Origin: Rhodanobacter humi
GTDB taxonomy: Bacteria; Pseudomonadota; Gammaproteobacteria; Xanthomonadales; Rhodanobacteraceae
Reading direction: 5' to 3'
Assembly: GCF_041107455.1 (NCBI RefSeq)
Contig: NZ_JBGBPY010000001.1
Span: 3,782,001-3,846,000, forward strand
Length of the DNA: 64,000 nt
Position 1 is the stretch's first letter; every line of letters starts with the position of its first letter. The position numbers were made by a program, and so were the translations under genes. This document shows, piece by piece, positions 16,787 to 25,894 of the stretch. The notes beneath the pieces were generated by a model, which did not search any database, had not been told where the DNA came from, and saw nothing but the letters and a program-made list of their open reading frames with translations.

Positions 16787-17430
16787 TGCAGTCCTGAATT
16801 CGCGGCCCTGAATTCCGATCCGCGATCGGCATGGACCAGCCCGGATCCATGCCATCAACGCGATGCCCGCGTTGATGGCATGGGTCCGAGTGGCGCAGAA
16901 CGCCGCGGCGACTGCCGGCATCGCGGTGGCGATGGTCCGCAGTTCAGTGGGCGTATTTCACCCACGTTGCAAGTCGACGCGCTCGCTGCCCGATATGACG
17001 CGCAAGCATATTCGCCTGTTTCACGATGTTCCGGAGACTGTCTTGTCCGCATGATGGACTTTTGCATTTGTGTTGCCTGGTTCATGCATGCGCGGAATGC
17101 ATGAAACATTATCCAAACATTCGATTCATGTGGCGCTCATATAAATGCGCAGTGGCTGAATAAGGCATTGGCGTTGTACCGGAATCGACATCCAAAAGTG
17201 ATAGGTTCAAAAGCCTGGCGTTAGCTCCATGTGCTCTCGTCGGGCAATCACCGTCGCATCATTGATTGGATCAAGGTCGATCCAGGCAGGAGGAAATATC
17301 GGTCTGGTGGATCCACGGTTCGTGGGCACAGGTCAGCAAGGTTTTTGCCGCCCGTCGGCTGAATCCCCCACAATTGAACTCGTTCGGACCTTGGGGGACC
17401 CGCTCGAGCAAGCTAGGAGGCGGAGGTCCC
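16787..17430. other. non-coding region between export gene and wecA, with two strong inverted repeats
   Basis: No gene seen. Besides the hairpin at 16847-16883, there is a 9-bp inverted repeat TTCATGCAT (17081-17089)/ATGCATGAA (17097-17105) with a 7-bp spacer. The DNA from about 17040 to 17220 is AT-rich and would hold the promoter of the wecA-like gene. Two purine-rich GGAGG motifs lie just before its start. Confidence 0.5.
16847..16883 (+). terminator. 15-bp perfect hairpin after the export gene
   Basis: CCATGCCATCAACGC (16847-16861) and its complement (16869-16883) with loop GATGCCC, about 60 bp past the stop codon. It lacks a T tract, so it is a probable 3'-end structure rather than a textbook intrinsic terminator. 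Confidence 0.55.
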
Positions 17431-18636
17431 ATGCAGGAACTGCGGTTGCTCCTCGATGTTCTGGTTGCTGCATGCACGTCGGCAGCAGGCATCGTCGCCA
17501 TGCGCCGGCTCGCTCTGGCGCTGGGTCTGGTTGATCGCCCCGACCAGCGCAAACAGCATCTAGGCGAAGTGCCACTGGTGGGCGGCCTGGCGATCTTCAC
17601 GGGGATGCTCGCGGGGGCGGCCTGCTACGGCGTTTTCGACGGATTCGAGCGGAGCCTGCTCGGAACCGCCGCCGTGCTTGCCCTGCTCGGCGCGCTGGAC
17701 GATCGCTTCGGCCTCAGCGTGCGCGATCGCCTGCTGATCCAGACCATCGCGATACTGACTGTGATCGCGAGCACCGGTGTCTACATCCACACGCTTGGAC
17801 ACATCTTCGGCCATGACGTGGTACTTGGCTGGCTTGGCGTGCCGATGACGGTGCTTGCGGTCATCGGCCTGGTGAATGCGTTCAACATGATGGACGGCAT
17901 CGATGGCCTCGCCGGCAGCCTGACCCTGGTCAGCATCGCCGCCGTCATCCTGTTCGCGTCACCCACGCCCTTGCGCGGGGTCATCATGCTGCTGGCCCTG
18001 CTGGCCGCGGCCATGTTGCCCTATCTGGTCGTCAACCTCGGCTTCGTGGGCGGCAAGGTTTTCCTGGGCGATGCGGGAAGCACGCTGATCGGCTACCTGC
18101 TGGCCTGGGTACTCATCCGCCTGAGCCAGATGCCCGAAACGCATCTGTCGCCCGTCGACGTGCTGTGGTGCGTGGCGCTGCCGGTGCTCGACACGCTCGC
18201 GGTGATGTATCGACGCATGCGCGCGGGGCAGTCGCCGTTCAAGCCGGACCGCGGGCATATCCACCACATCCTGCAGGGGGCCGGCCTGGGGCCTCGGGCC
18301 ACTCTGGCCGTGCTGGTGGTGCTCGCCGTCGGCCTCGCGTCCATCGGCGCGATCGTCAGCGGCGTGGCTCATTCGGCGGGGGTGAACCTCGCGGCGTTTT
18401 GCCTGATCCTCGGCGTATACATGACGACGGTCATGCGCCTGTGGTTGCGACAGGAAGCGCGCCGGCAGACCGGACTCGACCCGCAGCGCGACATCGGTGC
18501 GAAGGCCGTTTCATCGGGTGCGGGCCGATCAGTCGTCCCGGCCGATCTTGTGGCCCAGAGAGGGGAGAACAGGGGCAGGGCGAGCGATCACAAGACCGGG
18601 GCATACCGCGCGGCGGAACAACCCGATCGCCGTTGA
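17431..18636 (+). CDS. wecA: WecA-type undecaprenyl-phosphate glycosyl-1-phosphate transferase
   Basis: 401 residues from ATG 17431 (GGAGG motifs at 17416-17426). It is a polytopic membrane protein of the MraY/WecA family. Motifs are D-R-P-D-Q-R-K-Q-H and P-L-V-G-G-L near the start, L-G-A-L-D-D-R-F-G, N-A-F-N-M-M-D-G-I-D-G-L near residue 155, G-D-A-G-S, and the cytoplasmic H-I-H-H-I-L loop, which belongs to WecA-like rather than MraY enzymes. It would load the first sugar phosphate onto undecaprenyl phosphate, starting EPS or O-antigen repeat synthesis. The C-terminal 50 residues are charged and not conserved in the family. Confidence 0.88.
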   Translation: MQELRLLLDVLVAACTSAAGIVAMRRLALALGLVDRPDQRKQHLGEVPLVGGLAIFTGMLAGAACYGVFDGFERSLLGTAAVLALLGALDDRFGLSVRDRLLIQTIAILTVIASTGVYIHTLGHIFGHDVVLGWLGVPMTVLAVIGLVNAFNMMDGIDGLAGSLTLVSIAAVILFASPTPLRGVIMLLALLAAAMLPYLVVNLGFVGGKVFLGDAGSTLIGYLLAWVLIRLSQMPETHLSPVDVLWCVALPVLDTLAVMYRRMRAGQSPFKPDRGHIHHILQGAGLGPRATLAVLVVLAVGLASIGAIVSGVAHSAGVNLAAFCLILGVYMTTVMRLWLRQEARRQTGLDPQRDIGAKAVSSGAGRSVVPADLVAQRGENRGRASDHKTGAYRAAEQPDRR

Positions 18637-18717
18637 CCGCGCGCGCCAGCCGTCGCCGCGAATCTGCGTGAATTCAAGGGCCGCTTGCGGGGCGGCGTGC
18701 GGTTGGCGCGATGCCGG

Positions 18718-20157
18718 TCACTTCAGTCCCACGAGCTGGATCGTCGCACCCGCCGCAACGCGCTTGATGCCGTCATCGATGTCGTTGGCGTATTCGATGG
18801 AACGGTTCACCACGAGATTGCCCCTGGTGATGCGCATCTGCTCGCTCGTGCTGAGGAAGGACATGGCGGCGGCGCCCGGTGCCGCGTGCGCGCTGCGGCT
18901 GATCCTGTTGCCGGAGATGATCACGGACTCCGTGCGCCGGGTGTGGTCTGGGGTGTTGCCCTCGGCGAAGTTGATGCAGGAACCGTGGATGTCGACGAAC
19001 ACGTTGCCCGCGCACACCACCCGGTCGGCGCCCAGCACGCCGATCGCGCCCATCTGCGGTCGTATGCCGATGAAGGTGTTGCCCGTGATCACCGTGTCGA
19101 TGGCGTTCTCGCTGGTCCCGTAGGCGAAGGATCCCAGCCTGATCGCGTCGCCGCCCGGGCCGGAGCCCGGCGGCGAGCGCTGGAAGGTGCAGCCGCTGAT
19201 CTGCGTGCCGCTCAATCCGTTGACCGCGATGTCGACGCGGATCGAATTGAGGAAGTGGCAGTTGAGCACGGAGAGGTTGTCGGCGACGTCCGCGGCGGTC
19301 TTGGGCCGCGTCGCGGAATCGATGCCCCAGTAGCAGTTCGTGAACTGGCAGTCCGACACGACCCAGTCGTGGATGTTGCTTCCCGTCTGGTGGCCGTTGA
19401 AGAACGTGATGCCGGCCGTGTTCACGGTATCGATGTCGATGAACTTGCAGTGGCTGATGGTCACGTTGCGATACACGCTCCAGTTGTGGTCGGGCTCGAA
19501 ATCGATGCCGCCCACCGAGTGGGAGAGTTTCGCGTTGCCGATGTTCCGGAAGATGCAGTTCGCGACCGTCAGATGGTCGCAGTCGATGATGGACAGGCCG
19601 TTGCGGTTGTCCTTGACCGCGCCGTCGAACACGCAGTCGCGCACGGCGATGCGCTTGTTGTGGCGTTCGGTGCCGTGGAGCGTCCCCGATCCGACATACA
19701 TGCCGTCGCCCCGAAAGCCGTGGAACATCACCCGCTCGACCGTCAGGTCCGAAGTGGCGTTGACGGCCAGCAGGTACCAGAACTGCTGGTAGCCGAACTC
19801 GGCCACGCGCCCGTTGAGCTTGAGGTCGTGCAGATGGATGTTCCGCATGTTGTCCGCGACATCGGGCGTGCCGCCGTCGCGCACGTGGGTGACGAGCATG
19901 AACTCGCAGGCGAGCGTGTCGTCGTGCGCCCTCAGCTCGCTGGCCTGCCCGTCGCCATACAGCTCGATGTCCGACCTGAGGTTGAGCTGTTTCACGGGAT
20001 AGGTCCCGGCGGGCACGTATACCCGGTTCCCGGCCTGGTCGATCGCCGCCTGGATGCCGCCGGTGCAATCGTAGGAGCTGGTGCCGGCGCGGATGGCGGC
20101 GTGTTCCGCCGCGGGCAGGAAGTCCAGGACATTCGTCAGTTGCGGTGAGGATCGCAT
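18718..20157 (-). CDS. right-handed parallel beta-helix protein (pectate-lyase-like fold)
   Basis: 479 residues; GGAGA about 7 nt upstream of ATG 20157. The N-terminus shows the short pectate-lyase superfamily pattern (G-I-Q-A-A-I-D-Q-A, R-V-Y-V-P-A-G-T-Y-P). Many short beta-coil repeats with N-x-I/V-x-x-C-x-F spacing follow (for example D-C-V-F-D-G-A, A-N-C-I-F-R-N, S-D-C-Q-F-T-N, L-N-C-H-F-L-N). No signal peptide is seen. Proteins of this fold in EPS clusters act as polysaccharide lyases, hydrolases or epimerases; the reaction cannot be told from sequence. It is the last gene of the minus-strand EPS block, with a 149-bp gap to the previous gene, and converges on wecA. Confidence 0.8.
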   Translation of the reverse strand: MRSSPQLTNVLDFLPAAEHAAIRAGTSSYDCTGGIQAAIDQAGNRVYVPAGTYPVKQLNLRSDIELYGDGQASELRAHDDTLACEFMLVTHVRDGGTPDVADNMRNIHLHDLKLNGRVAEFGYQQFWYLLAVNATSDLTVERVMFHGFRGDGMYVGSGTLHGTERHNKRIAVRDCVFDGAVKDNRNGLSIIDCDHLTVANCIFRNIGNAKLSHSVGGIDFEPDHNWSVYRNVTISHCKFIDIDTVNTAGITFFNGHQTGSNIHDWVVSDCQFTNCYWGIDSATRPKTAADVADNLSVLNCHFLNSIRVDIAVNGLSGTQISGCTFQRSPPGSGPGGDAIRLGSFAYGTSENAIDTVITGNTFIGIRPQMGAIGVLGADRVVCAGNVFVDIHGSCINFAEGNTPDHTRRTESVIISGNRISRSAHAAPGAAAMSFLSTSEQMRITRGNLVVNRSIEYANDIDDGIKRVAAGATIQLVGLK

Positions 20158-20306
20158 GGCAAGGTCTCCGATCGTGCGTGGCTCCGGGAACGGCTGTCGC
20201 GGTTCCTGCGAAGCCCGTCAATGATTCCTTCGCGGGCGGATGCGGTTCTCCGAACGGCGCATGGGTCATGTCATGGCAGGATGCGCATGACGCGGGGAAT
20301 GGACGT

Positions 20307-21467
20307 CTAAAGGAGCGGCTCGGTGAACGCCGCCGGCGCTTCGCACAGTTCCGCGTAGACCTCCAGGGTGCGCTGGATGACGATGTGTTCGTCGAATTGG
20401 GATCGCGCCTTGAGGCGAGCCGCCACGCCCAGCCGGCGCGCGAGTTCCGGGTCGTCCTGCAGTCGCCGGATGGCCTGCGCCAGTGCCTTGCTGTCGCCCC
20501 TGGGAACCAGCAGGCCGTCGACGCCATCGGACACCACCTCGCGGCAGCCTGGGACGTCGGTGGTGATCAGCGGCAGGCCGCAGGCCGCCGCTTCGACCAG
20601 CGTCCGCGGCAAGCCTTCCCGGTGGCTCGGCAGCACCACCACGTCGACCGAACCGAGCAGGCCGGCCATGTCGTCGACGTGGCCGAGCCAGCTGACCAGT
20701 CCTTCCGCGACCCATTCCCGTATCGTCGCTTCCGGCACGGTGGCGGGATTGCCGGGATCCGGCGTGCCGGCGAGCAGGGCGTGGACGGTGCGGCCCTGAA
20801 GGCGAAGCTGGCGCAGCGCGGCGACGAACTCGGCCAGGCCCTTGTCCCAGAGCAGCCGGCTGGCCAGCAGCACGCGCATGCGGCCATCGCCGGGGGGCCG
20901 CGCGCGCATTCCCGCGGCGAACTGCGCGCAGTTCACTCCGGAACCGCGGATCAGGCGGATGTGCTCCGGGTCGACGAGTCCGGCCTGCCGGAACAGCGCC
21001 ACGTCGTCCGCGTTCTGCAGGATCAGCCGTGCGCCGCTGCCGCCCAGCGCGAGGCGCAACAGGCCGCGCACCACCGGCCGCAGCAGCCGCGCCTTCAGCT
21101 GCGGGCTGGTGAACACGTAACCCATGCCGGCCACGGCGTTCACCCGGGCGGGCACGCCGGCCAGTCGCGCCGCCAGCGAGCCGTACACGGCGCACTTGAT
21201 GGTGAAGCCGTGCACCAGCGCCGGCTGTTCGCGCCGCAGCAGGCGGACGAGATGCCACAGCAGTGCCGCTTCCCGCAGCGGATTCAGGCTGCGCCGCGCC
21301 ATCGGCGCGGATTCCCAGCGCAGGCCGAGGGCGCGCAGCTTGTCGCCATAAGGGCCGGCCGGGGAGATCAGCAGGACCTCGTAGCCTTGCCGTTGCAAGG
21401 CCAGCGCCAGCGCGCGGCGGAAGTTGTAGAGGTACCAATCCGTGTTGGCGAACAGCACGGCTTTCAT
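20307..21467 (-). CDS. glycosyltransferase family 4 (group 1)
   Basis: 386 residues; AGGAG precedes ATG 21467. GT-B fold: the N-terminal domain begins with M-K-A-V-L-F-A-N-T-D-W-Y-L-Y-N-F-R and contains G-F-T-I-K-C-A-V-Y-G. The C-terminal nucleotide-sugar domain has V-L-L-A-S-R-L-L-W-D-K-G, L-G-H-V-D-D-M, and the retaining E-x7-E site around S-H-R-E-G-L-P-R-T-L-V-E-A-A-A-C-G-L-P. The N-terminal pattern recalls GT4 enzymes acting after WecA-type initiators. It is the last of four glycosyltransferases in the EPS operon. The sugar is not predictable. Confidence 0.9.
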   Translation of the reverse strand: MKAVLFANTDWYLYNFRRALALALQRQGYEVLLISPAGPYGDKLRALGLRWESAPMARRSLNPLREAALLWHLVRLLRREQPALVHGFTIKCAVYGSLAARLAGVPARVNAVAGMGYVFTSPQLKARLLRPVVRGLLRLALGGSGARLILQNADDVALFRQAGLVDPEHIRLIRGSGVNCAQFAAGMRARPPGDGRMRVLLASRLLWDKGLAEFVAALRQLRLQGRTVHALLAGTPDPGNPATVPEATIREWVAEGLVSWLGHVDDMAGLLGSVDVVVLPSHREGLPRTLVEAAACGLPLITTDVPGCREVVSDGVDGLLVPRGDSKALAQAIRRLQDDPELARRLGVAARLKARSQFDEHIVIQRTLEVYAELCEAPAAFTEPLL

Positions 21468-21525
21468 GCGGCGGTCTCCTGCAAAACGGCGAGCGGGCCG
21501 CCGGTGCGACATGCGGGCGGCAGCG

Positions 21526-23493
21526 TCATGCGGATGCCCTCCGGTTTTCATCCAGCCAGGCCTGGAACATCAGCACGCTCCACAGCGGGTGCTGCCAGTT
21601 GCGTCGGCCGTCCAGGTGCTCCTGCCACTTCCGCCGGATCGGCGCCGGGTGGAAATAGCCTTCCCGGAGCAGGCGGCGCTCATCGAGCAGGGTTTCCGCC
21701 CAGTCGCGCAGCGGGCCGCGCAGCCAGCTGTCCAGCGGGATGCCGAAGCCCATCTTGGGGCGCTCGATCAATTCCCGGGGCACATGCCGATACAGCACCT
21801 GGCGCAACAGCCACTTGCCTTCGCCGTCGCGGATCTTCCGGTGCAGCGGCACGCGCCACGCCAGTTCCACCACGCGATGGTCGAGCATCGGCACGCGGGT
21901 CTCCAGGCTGTTGGCCATGGCGGCCCGGTCGACCTTCACCAGGATGTCGTCGGGCAGGTAGCTCTGCGCATCCATCGCCATCATCCATTGCGCCAGGTTC
22001 CCGGTGTCCGGCCACGCATCGGAGTCGGTCAACAGGGTCGCGGGCTCGCGGGCGCCGATCACGACGCTGTCCGGGTGCTTCCACTGGCTGGCGAGGTGGA
22101 GGAAGAAGGCGTGGCCGCTGGCCAGCGGCAGCACCTCGGCCAGCTTCTGCGCCTTGTCGCCGGGCGTGGCCAGGTGCCAGCGCTTCGGCAGCAGCGGCTT
22201 GGCGCGTTCGAACCATCGGTTCCATGCGTCCGGCGACAAGGAGCGCAGGACGCCGGCACCGGCAAGCCGCGCGAACTGCGGCAGGCGATGCATCCGCTCC
22301 CAGGTCGTGCGGGCCCCGAGATAGCGGTTGTAGCCGCCGAACAACTCGTCGCCGCCGTCGCCGCTCAGCGCCACCGTCACTTCGCGGCGGGTCAGTTGGC
22401 TGACCAGGAAGGTGGGAATCTGCGAGCTGTCGCTGAAGGGTTCGCAGAAGATCGACGGCAGCTTCGGGATGACGGCGAGGGCATCCTCGGGGCGCACGTA
22501 GAGTTCGGTGTGCTCGGTGCCGAGATGCCTGGCCACGGCCTTGGCGTGCGCGGCCTCGTCGTAGCCGGTCTCGCCGAAGCCCATGGTGAAGGTCTTGACC
22601 GGGCGGCGGCTGCGCGCCTGCATCAAGGCCACGATCGTGCTGCTGTCGATGCCGCCGCTGAGGAACGCGCCCAGCGGCACGTCCGACAGCATCTGCGCGC
22701 CGACGCTGGCGCCCAGCTGCCGCTCCAGCGCATCGATGGCTTCGGCGTCCGAACCGGCTAGCGGGTTGCCGAGGCCGGCGCTGACCGCGTCGTTGTAGCG
22801 CCAGTACGCCACGGCTTGCGCGCTGCGCGGCGCATCGGCGCCGATGCGCAGCAGGTGCCCGGGGCGCAGCTTGAGCACGTCGCGATAGATGGAGTACGGC
22901 GCGGGAACGCAATCGTGGCGCAGCAGCAGCGCCAGCGCGTCGCGATCGACTTCCGCGCGGAAGGCCGCATGCGCCTGCAAGGCCTTGAGCTCCGAGCCGA
23001 ACAGCAAGGTGTCGCCCTGCCACGCGTAGTACAGCGGCTTCTCGCCCATGCGGTCGCGCGCCAGCGTGAGCGAGCGCTGCCGGCGGTCCCACAGCGCGAA
23101 CGCGAACATGCCCACGCAGGCGCGCAGGGTCCGCTCCACGCCCCAGGCGACGAAGCACGCGAGCAGGGTCTCGGTGTCCGAATGTCCGCGCCACGCCGGT
23201 GCCGCGCCTGCCGCAAGGAGCTGCTGGCGCAGGTCGAGGTGGTTGTAGATCTCGCCGTTGAACACCAGGACGTAGCGCCCGCAGGCCGAGGGCATGGGCT
23301 GGTGGCCGGCCGGCGAGAGGTCGAGGATGGACAGGCGCCGCTGCGCCAGCGCGATGCCGGCGGATTCGTCGCACCACGCGCCACTGTCGTCGGGGCCGCG
23401 ATGGACCAGCCGGGCCGACATGGCCTGCACCTGTCCCAGCAGCGCGTCGCGCGCACCGCCGCGCCGTTGCCAGAATCCGGCCACGCCGCACAT
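21526..23493 (-). CDS. asnB: glutamine-dependent amidotransferase, asparagine synthase (AsnB) type, of EPS cluster
   Basis: 655 residues, ATG 23493 overlapping the previous stop (TGATG). Cys2 of M-C-G-V-A-G-F is the class II glutaminase nucleophile; R-H-R-G-P-D-D-style loops follow (H-R-G-P-D-D). The synthetase domain has the PP-loop S-G-G-I-D-S-S (about 277-284) and S-G-D-G-G-D-E-L-F-G-G-Y. Enzymes of this kind in polysaccharide clusters amidate uronic-acid carboxyls (as proposed for WbpS) rather than make asparagine. The sugar enzymes in the same operon produce an aminouronate, a fitting substrate. The specific role is inference. Confidence 0.88.
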   Translation of the reverse strand: MCGVAGFWQRRGGARDALLGQVQAMSARLVHRGPDDSGAWCDESAGIALAQRRLSILDLSPAGHQPMPSACGRYVLVFNGEIYNHLDLRQQLLAAGAAPAWRGHSDTETLLACFVAWGVERTLRACVGMFAFALWDRRQRSLTLARDRMGEKPLYYAWQGDTLLFGSELKALQAHAAFRAEVDRDALALLLRHDCVPAPYSIYRDVLKLRPGHLLRIGADAPRSAQAVAYWRYNDAVSAGLGNPLAGSDAEAIDALERQLGASVGAQMLSDVPLGAFLSGGIDSSTIVALMQARSRRPVKTFTMGFGETGYDEAAHAKAVARHLGTEHTELYVRPEDALAVIPKLPSIFCEPFSDSSQIPTFLVSQLTRREVTVALSGDGGDELFGGYNRYLGARTTWERMHRLPQFARLAGAGVLRSLSPDAWNRWFERAKPLLPKRWHLATPGDKAQKLAEVLPLASGHAFFLHLASQWKHPDSVVIGAREPATLLTDSDAWPDTGNLAQWMMAMDAQSYLPDDILVKVDRAAMANSLETRVPMLDHRVVELAWRVPLHRKIRDGEGKWLLRQVLYRHVPRELIERPKMGFGIPLDSWLRGPLRDWAETLLDERRLLREGYFHPAPIRRKWQEHLDGRRNWQHPLWSVLMFQAWLDENRRASA

Positions 23494-24578
23494 CAGTGCC
23501 GCCCCGCGCCGTGCAGCACGTCCGCGAGCCGCGAGGCCTGCACGCCCACGTTGTATTCGTGCTCGACGCGTGCGCGGCCCGCCAGGCCCATGCGCGTGCG
23601 CAGGGCGCGGTTCCGGATCAGCTGTTCGAGGCCGTCCCGCCACGCGGCCATCCCGTCAGCGAGGAAGCCGTTCTCGCCGTGTTGCACGATGTCGAGGTTC
23701 GCGCCCACCGTCGAGGCGACCACCGGCAGGCCGCAGGCCATGTACTGGATGATCTTGTAGCCGCACTTGCCGCGTTCCCACGGGCCGTCGCGCAAGGGCA
23801 TGATGCCGATGTCCATGCGGGCCAGCGTGGCGGCCTCGCTGTCCTCGGACCATGCCGCCACCTCCGGCACCACGCTGCCGAACTCGCCGGCGACCTCGGT
23901 GCGCGGCCCGACCAGCAGCAGGCGCGCGTCGTGCCGGGCGCAGACCTGTTCCAGCACTTCGCGGTTGTCGAGCAGGTACTCCTCGGTGGCCGGCGATCCG
24001 ATCCAGCCGATCACCGGCGCTTCGGTGTCCGCGTGGTCCACCACCGCGTAACGCTGCTCGTCCACCACGGTCGGGATGATCTCGATCCGGGCCGCGCCGG
24101 CCCGTTCGGCGCGTGCGGCGAGGTAGCGGTTGCCGGCGATCACGCAGGCGGCCCCGCGCATCACGCGGTCGATCTTGCGGCCCAGCAGGCGCCGCACCAG
24201 CGGCCTGGACGACAGGTCGTACTTGTGGAACAGCGCATCGTCGTAGTCCACGACGTAAGGCCTGGCGGAGCGCGCAAGCAGCGACTCCATCCAGTACGGC
24301 AGGTAGGGGAACAGTTCGCCCTCGATCCAGGCGAGGTCGTGCGCGTCGCGGCGCAGGGTCTGCACCACGCGCCGGGCGCAGGATTGCCACGCGATGCAGC
24401 GGGCGGCCGCGGAGTGATTGCCGTACAGGTTCTCGAGATAGGCATCGGGGAACAGCGCATGCACCTCGACGTCGATCCCGCGGTCCCGCAACAGGGGCAG
24501 GTACTGCAGGCTGCGCAGCCGGGTGCTCGGGCCCAGCCTGGAATACCTGGAAAAAAGCAGCACCTTGAGACGCTTCAT
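23493..24578 (-). CDS. glycosyltransferase (GT4-like)
   Basis: 361 residues, coupled by short overlaps to both neighbours (24575-24578 upstream, 23493 downstream). The N-terminus K-V-L-L-F-S-R-Y-S-R-L-G-P-S-T-R-L-R-S is typical of a group that recognises extended acceptors. The C-terminal domain has G-W-I-G-S-P-A-T-E-E-Y-L, L-L-V-G-P, and a retaining motif K-I-I-Q-Y-M-A-C-G-L-P-V-V-A-S. It adds one sugar of the repeat unit at the cytoplasmic membrane face; the sugar is unknown. Confidence 0.88.
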   Translation of the reverse strand: MKRLKVLLFSRYSRLGPSTRLRSLQYLPLLRDRGIDVEVHALFPDAYLENLYGNHSAAARCIAWQSCARRVVQTLRRDAHDLAWIEGELFPYLPYWMESLLARSARPYVVDYDDALFHKYDLSSRPLVRRLLGRKIDRVMRGAACVIAGNRYLAARAERAGAARIEIIPTVVDEQRYAVVDHADTEAPVIGWIGSPATEEYLLDNREVLEQVCARHDARLLLVGPRTEVAGEFGSVVPEVAAWSEDSEAATLARMDIGIMPLRDGPWERGKCGYKIIQYMACGLPVVASTVGANLDIVQHGENGFLADGMAAWRDGLEQLIRNRALRTRMGLAGRARVEHEYNVGVQASRLADVLHGAGRH

Positions 24579-25894
24579 CCTGGTGCCTTCCTGAGGCAGT
24601 CCGGGTACTCGATGAACAGCGCCACCAGCGGAATGACGTACATCCACTGGAAGGCGAACGCCTCGATGTAGGGGTTCGTGTTGGTCGCGAGCAGGGCGCA
24701 GACCAGGCCGCTGAACAGGAACTTGTGCCGCGACGGCAGTCGGCGTCGGTATGCCAGCCGGAGCGCCGCGAGGATGTAGAGCGCGAACGGCAGCGCGTAG
24801 ATCACCGTGCCGAGTATGCCCACCCGGTACAGCGTGGCCAGCCACACCAGCTCGTAGCGCCAGGGATGAATGGGGTCGCTGATGTATTTGACGCCGACGC
24901 CGTGACCCGAGCCCAGGCCGCCGTTGTCCAGTATGCCGGCGAGCAATGAATGGCCCATCTGCACCCGCGCCTCGCCACCACCCGAGGCGAGCTTGTTCGT
25001 GACCACGTCCAGCACCGCGCCCAGGCTGATCTGCGTGTAGGCCTGCAGCAGGAACAGCGCCGCCGCCGTCGCGATCAGCACCGGCAGGCCGTAGCGGATG
25101 ACGCCGGTGAACATCGAGCCGTGCGGGTGCTCGGTCGTGCGCGACGTCAGCATCAGGCCCAGCAGCCAGCCCATCGGCACCGCGAGAATCAGCGCGGAAC
25201 GGCCGGAGGTGAGCGCGCAGACCAGCAGCGCCGCCAGCAGGACCAGTCGCAGCAGCCGGCTGCGGATCAGCTCGGGTGAACTGAAAAAGCCGCCGCACAG
25301 GAAAATCAGCGAACCGTATACGTGCATCGTGGCGCCGGAAAATCCCTCGTTCTGGTTGATGTTGGCGCCCTGGAAGAAGAAGGCCACGGCCGCCGCGCCA
25401 TGCCTGAAGTACAGGTAGAAGAACAGCGCGACGCTGGCGGCGCACAGCAGGCTGAGCAGGACGAACCAGCCGATCAGCCGCTCGGTTCCCAGCCATCGCA
25501 GCAAGGCCTCGGCGATGATCGTCCACAGCAGGGGCGACACGATGTAGATCGCCAGCACCTGGGCGAGCGCGACCAGCGACGCGCCGTGCATGCCGCCCAC
25601 GATCATGTAGGTGGTCGTCACGATCACCGTGCAGACGTACATGCCCAGCAGGTTCCTGAAGCCCGCGCCGATGCGCAGTCCCGGCAGCGCCAGCAGGAAG
25701 GCCAGGCCCATCGCCGCCGCGGTGGGGATCTGCAGGGAGTTCGGTATCACCACGGACAGGAACAGCAGCAGGAACGCCGTGCCGAGGAACATGTGGCCCA
25801 CGGTGAAGCGGTACTTGCCCGCGTCCAGCAGTGCCGGCGGCGGCAGCAGCAGGTCCGCCGGTGCGGTCGACGACGGATCGTGGCCGTGCGTCAT
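24575..25894 (-). CDS. Wzy-like polysaccharide polymerase (O-antigen ligase/polymerase family)
   Basis: 439 residues, about ten to twelve hydrophobic segments. The large periplasmic-type loop between them contains Q-M-G-H-S-L-L-A-G-I-L-D-N-G-G-L-G-S-G-H-G, and the preceding region has L-T-S-G-R-S-A-L-I-L-A, both typical of the O-antigen ligase/polymerase (Wzy/WaaL) superfamily. In a cluster with Wzx, Wza and a BY-kinase it is most likely the block polymerase Wzy; the alternative is WaaL ligase. Start and stop overlap both neighbours by ATGA. Confidence 0.8.
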   Translation of the reverse strand: MTHGHDPSSTAPADLLLPPPALLDAGKYRFTVGHMFLGTAFLLLFLSVVIPNSLQIPTAAAMGLAFLLALPGLRIGAGFRNLLGMYVCTVIVTTTYMIVGGMHGASLVALAQVLAIYIVSPLLWTIIAEALLRWLGTERLIGWFVLLSLLCAASVALFFYLYFRHGAAAVAFFFQGANINQNEGFSGATMHVYGSLIFLCGGFFSSPELIRSRLLRLVLLAALLVCALTSGRSALILAVPMGWLLGLMLTSRTTEHPHGSMFTGVIRYGLPVLIATAAALFLLQAYTQISLGAVLDVVTNKLASGGGEARVQMGHSLLAGILDNGGLGSGHGVGVKYISDPIHPWRYELVWLATLYRVGILGTVIYALPFALYILAALRLAYRRRLPSRHKFLFSGLVCALLATNTNPYIEAFAFQWMYVIPLVALFIEYPDCLRKAPG

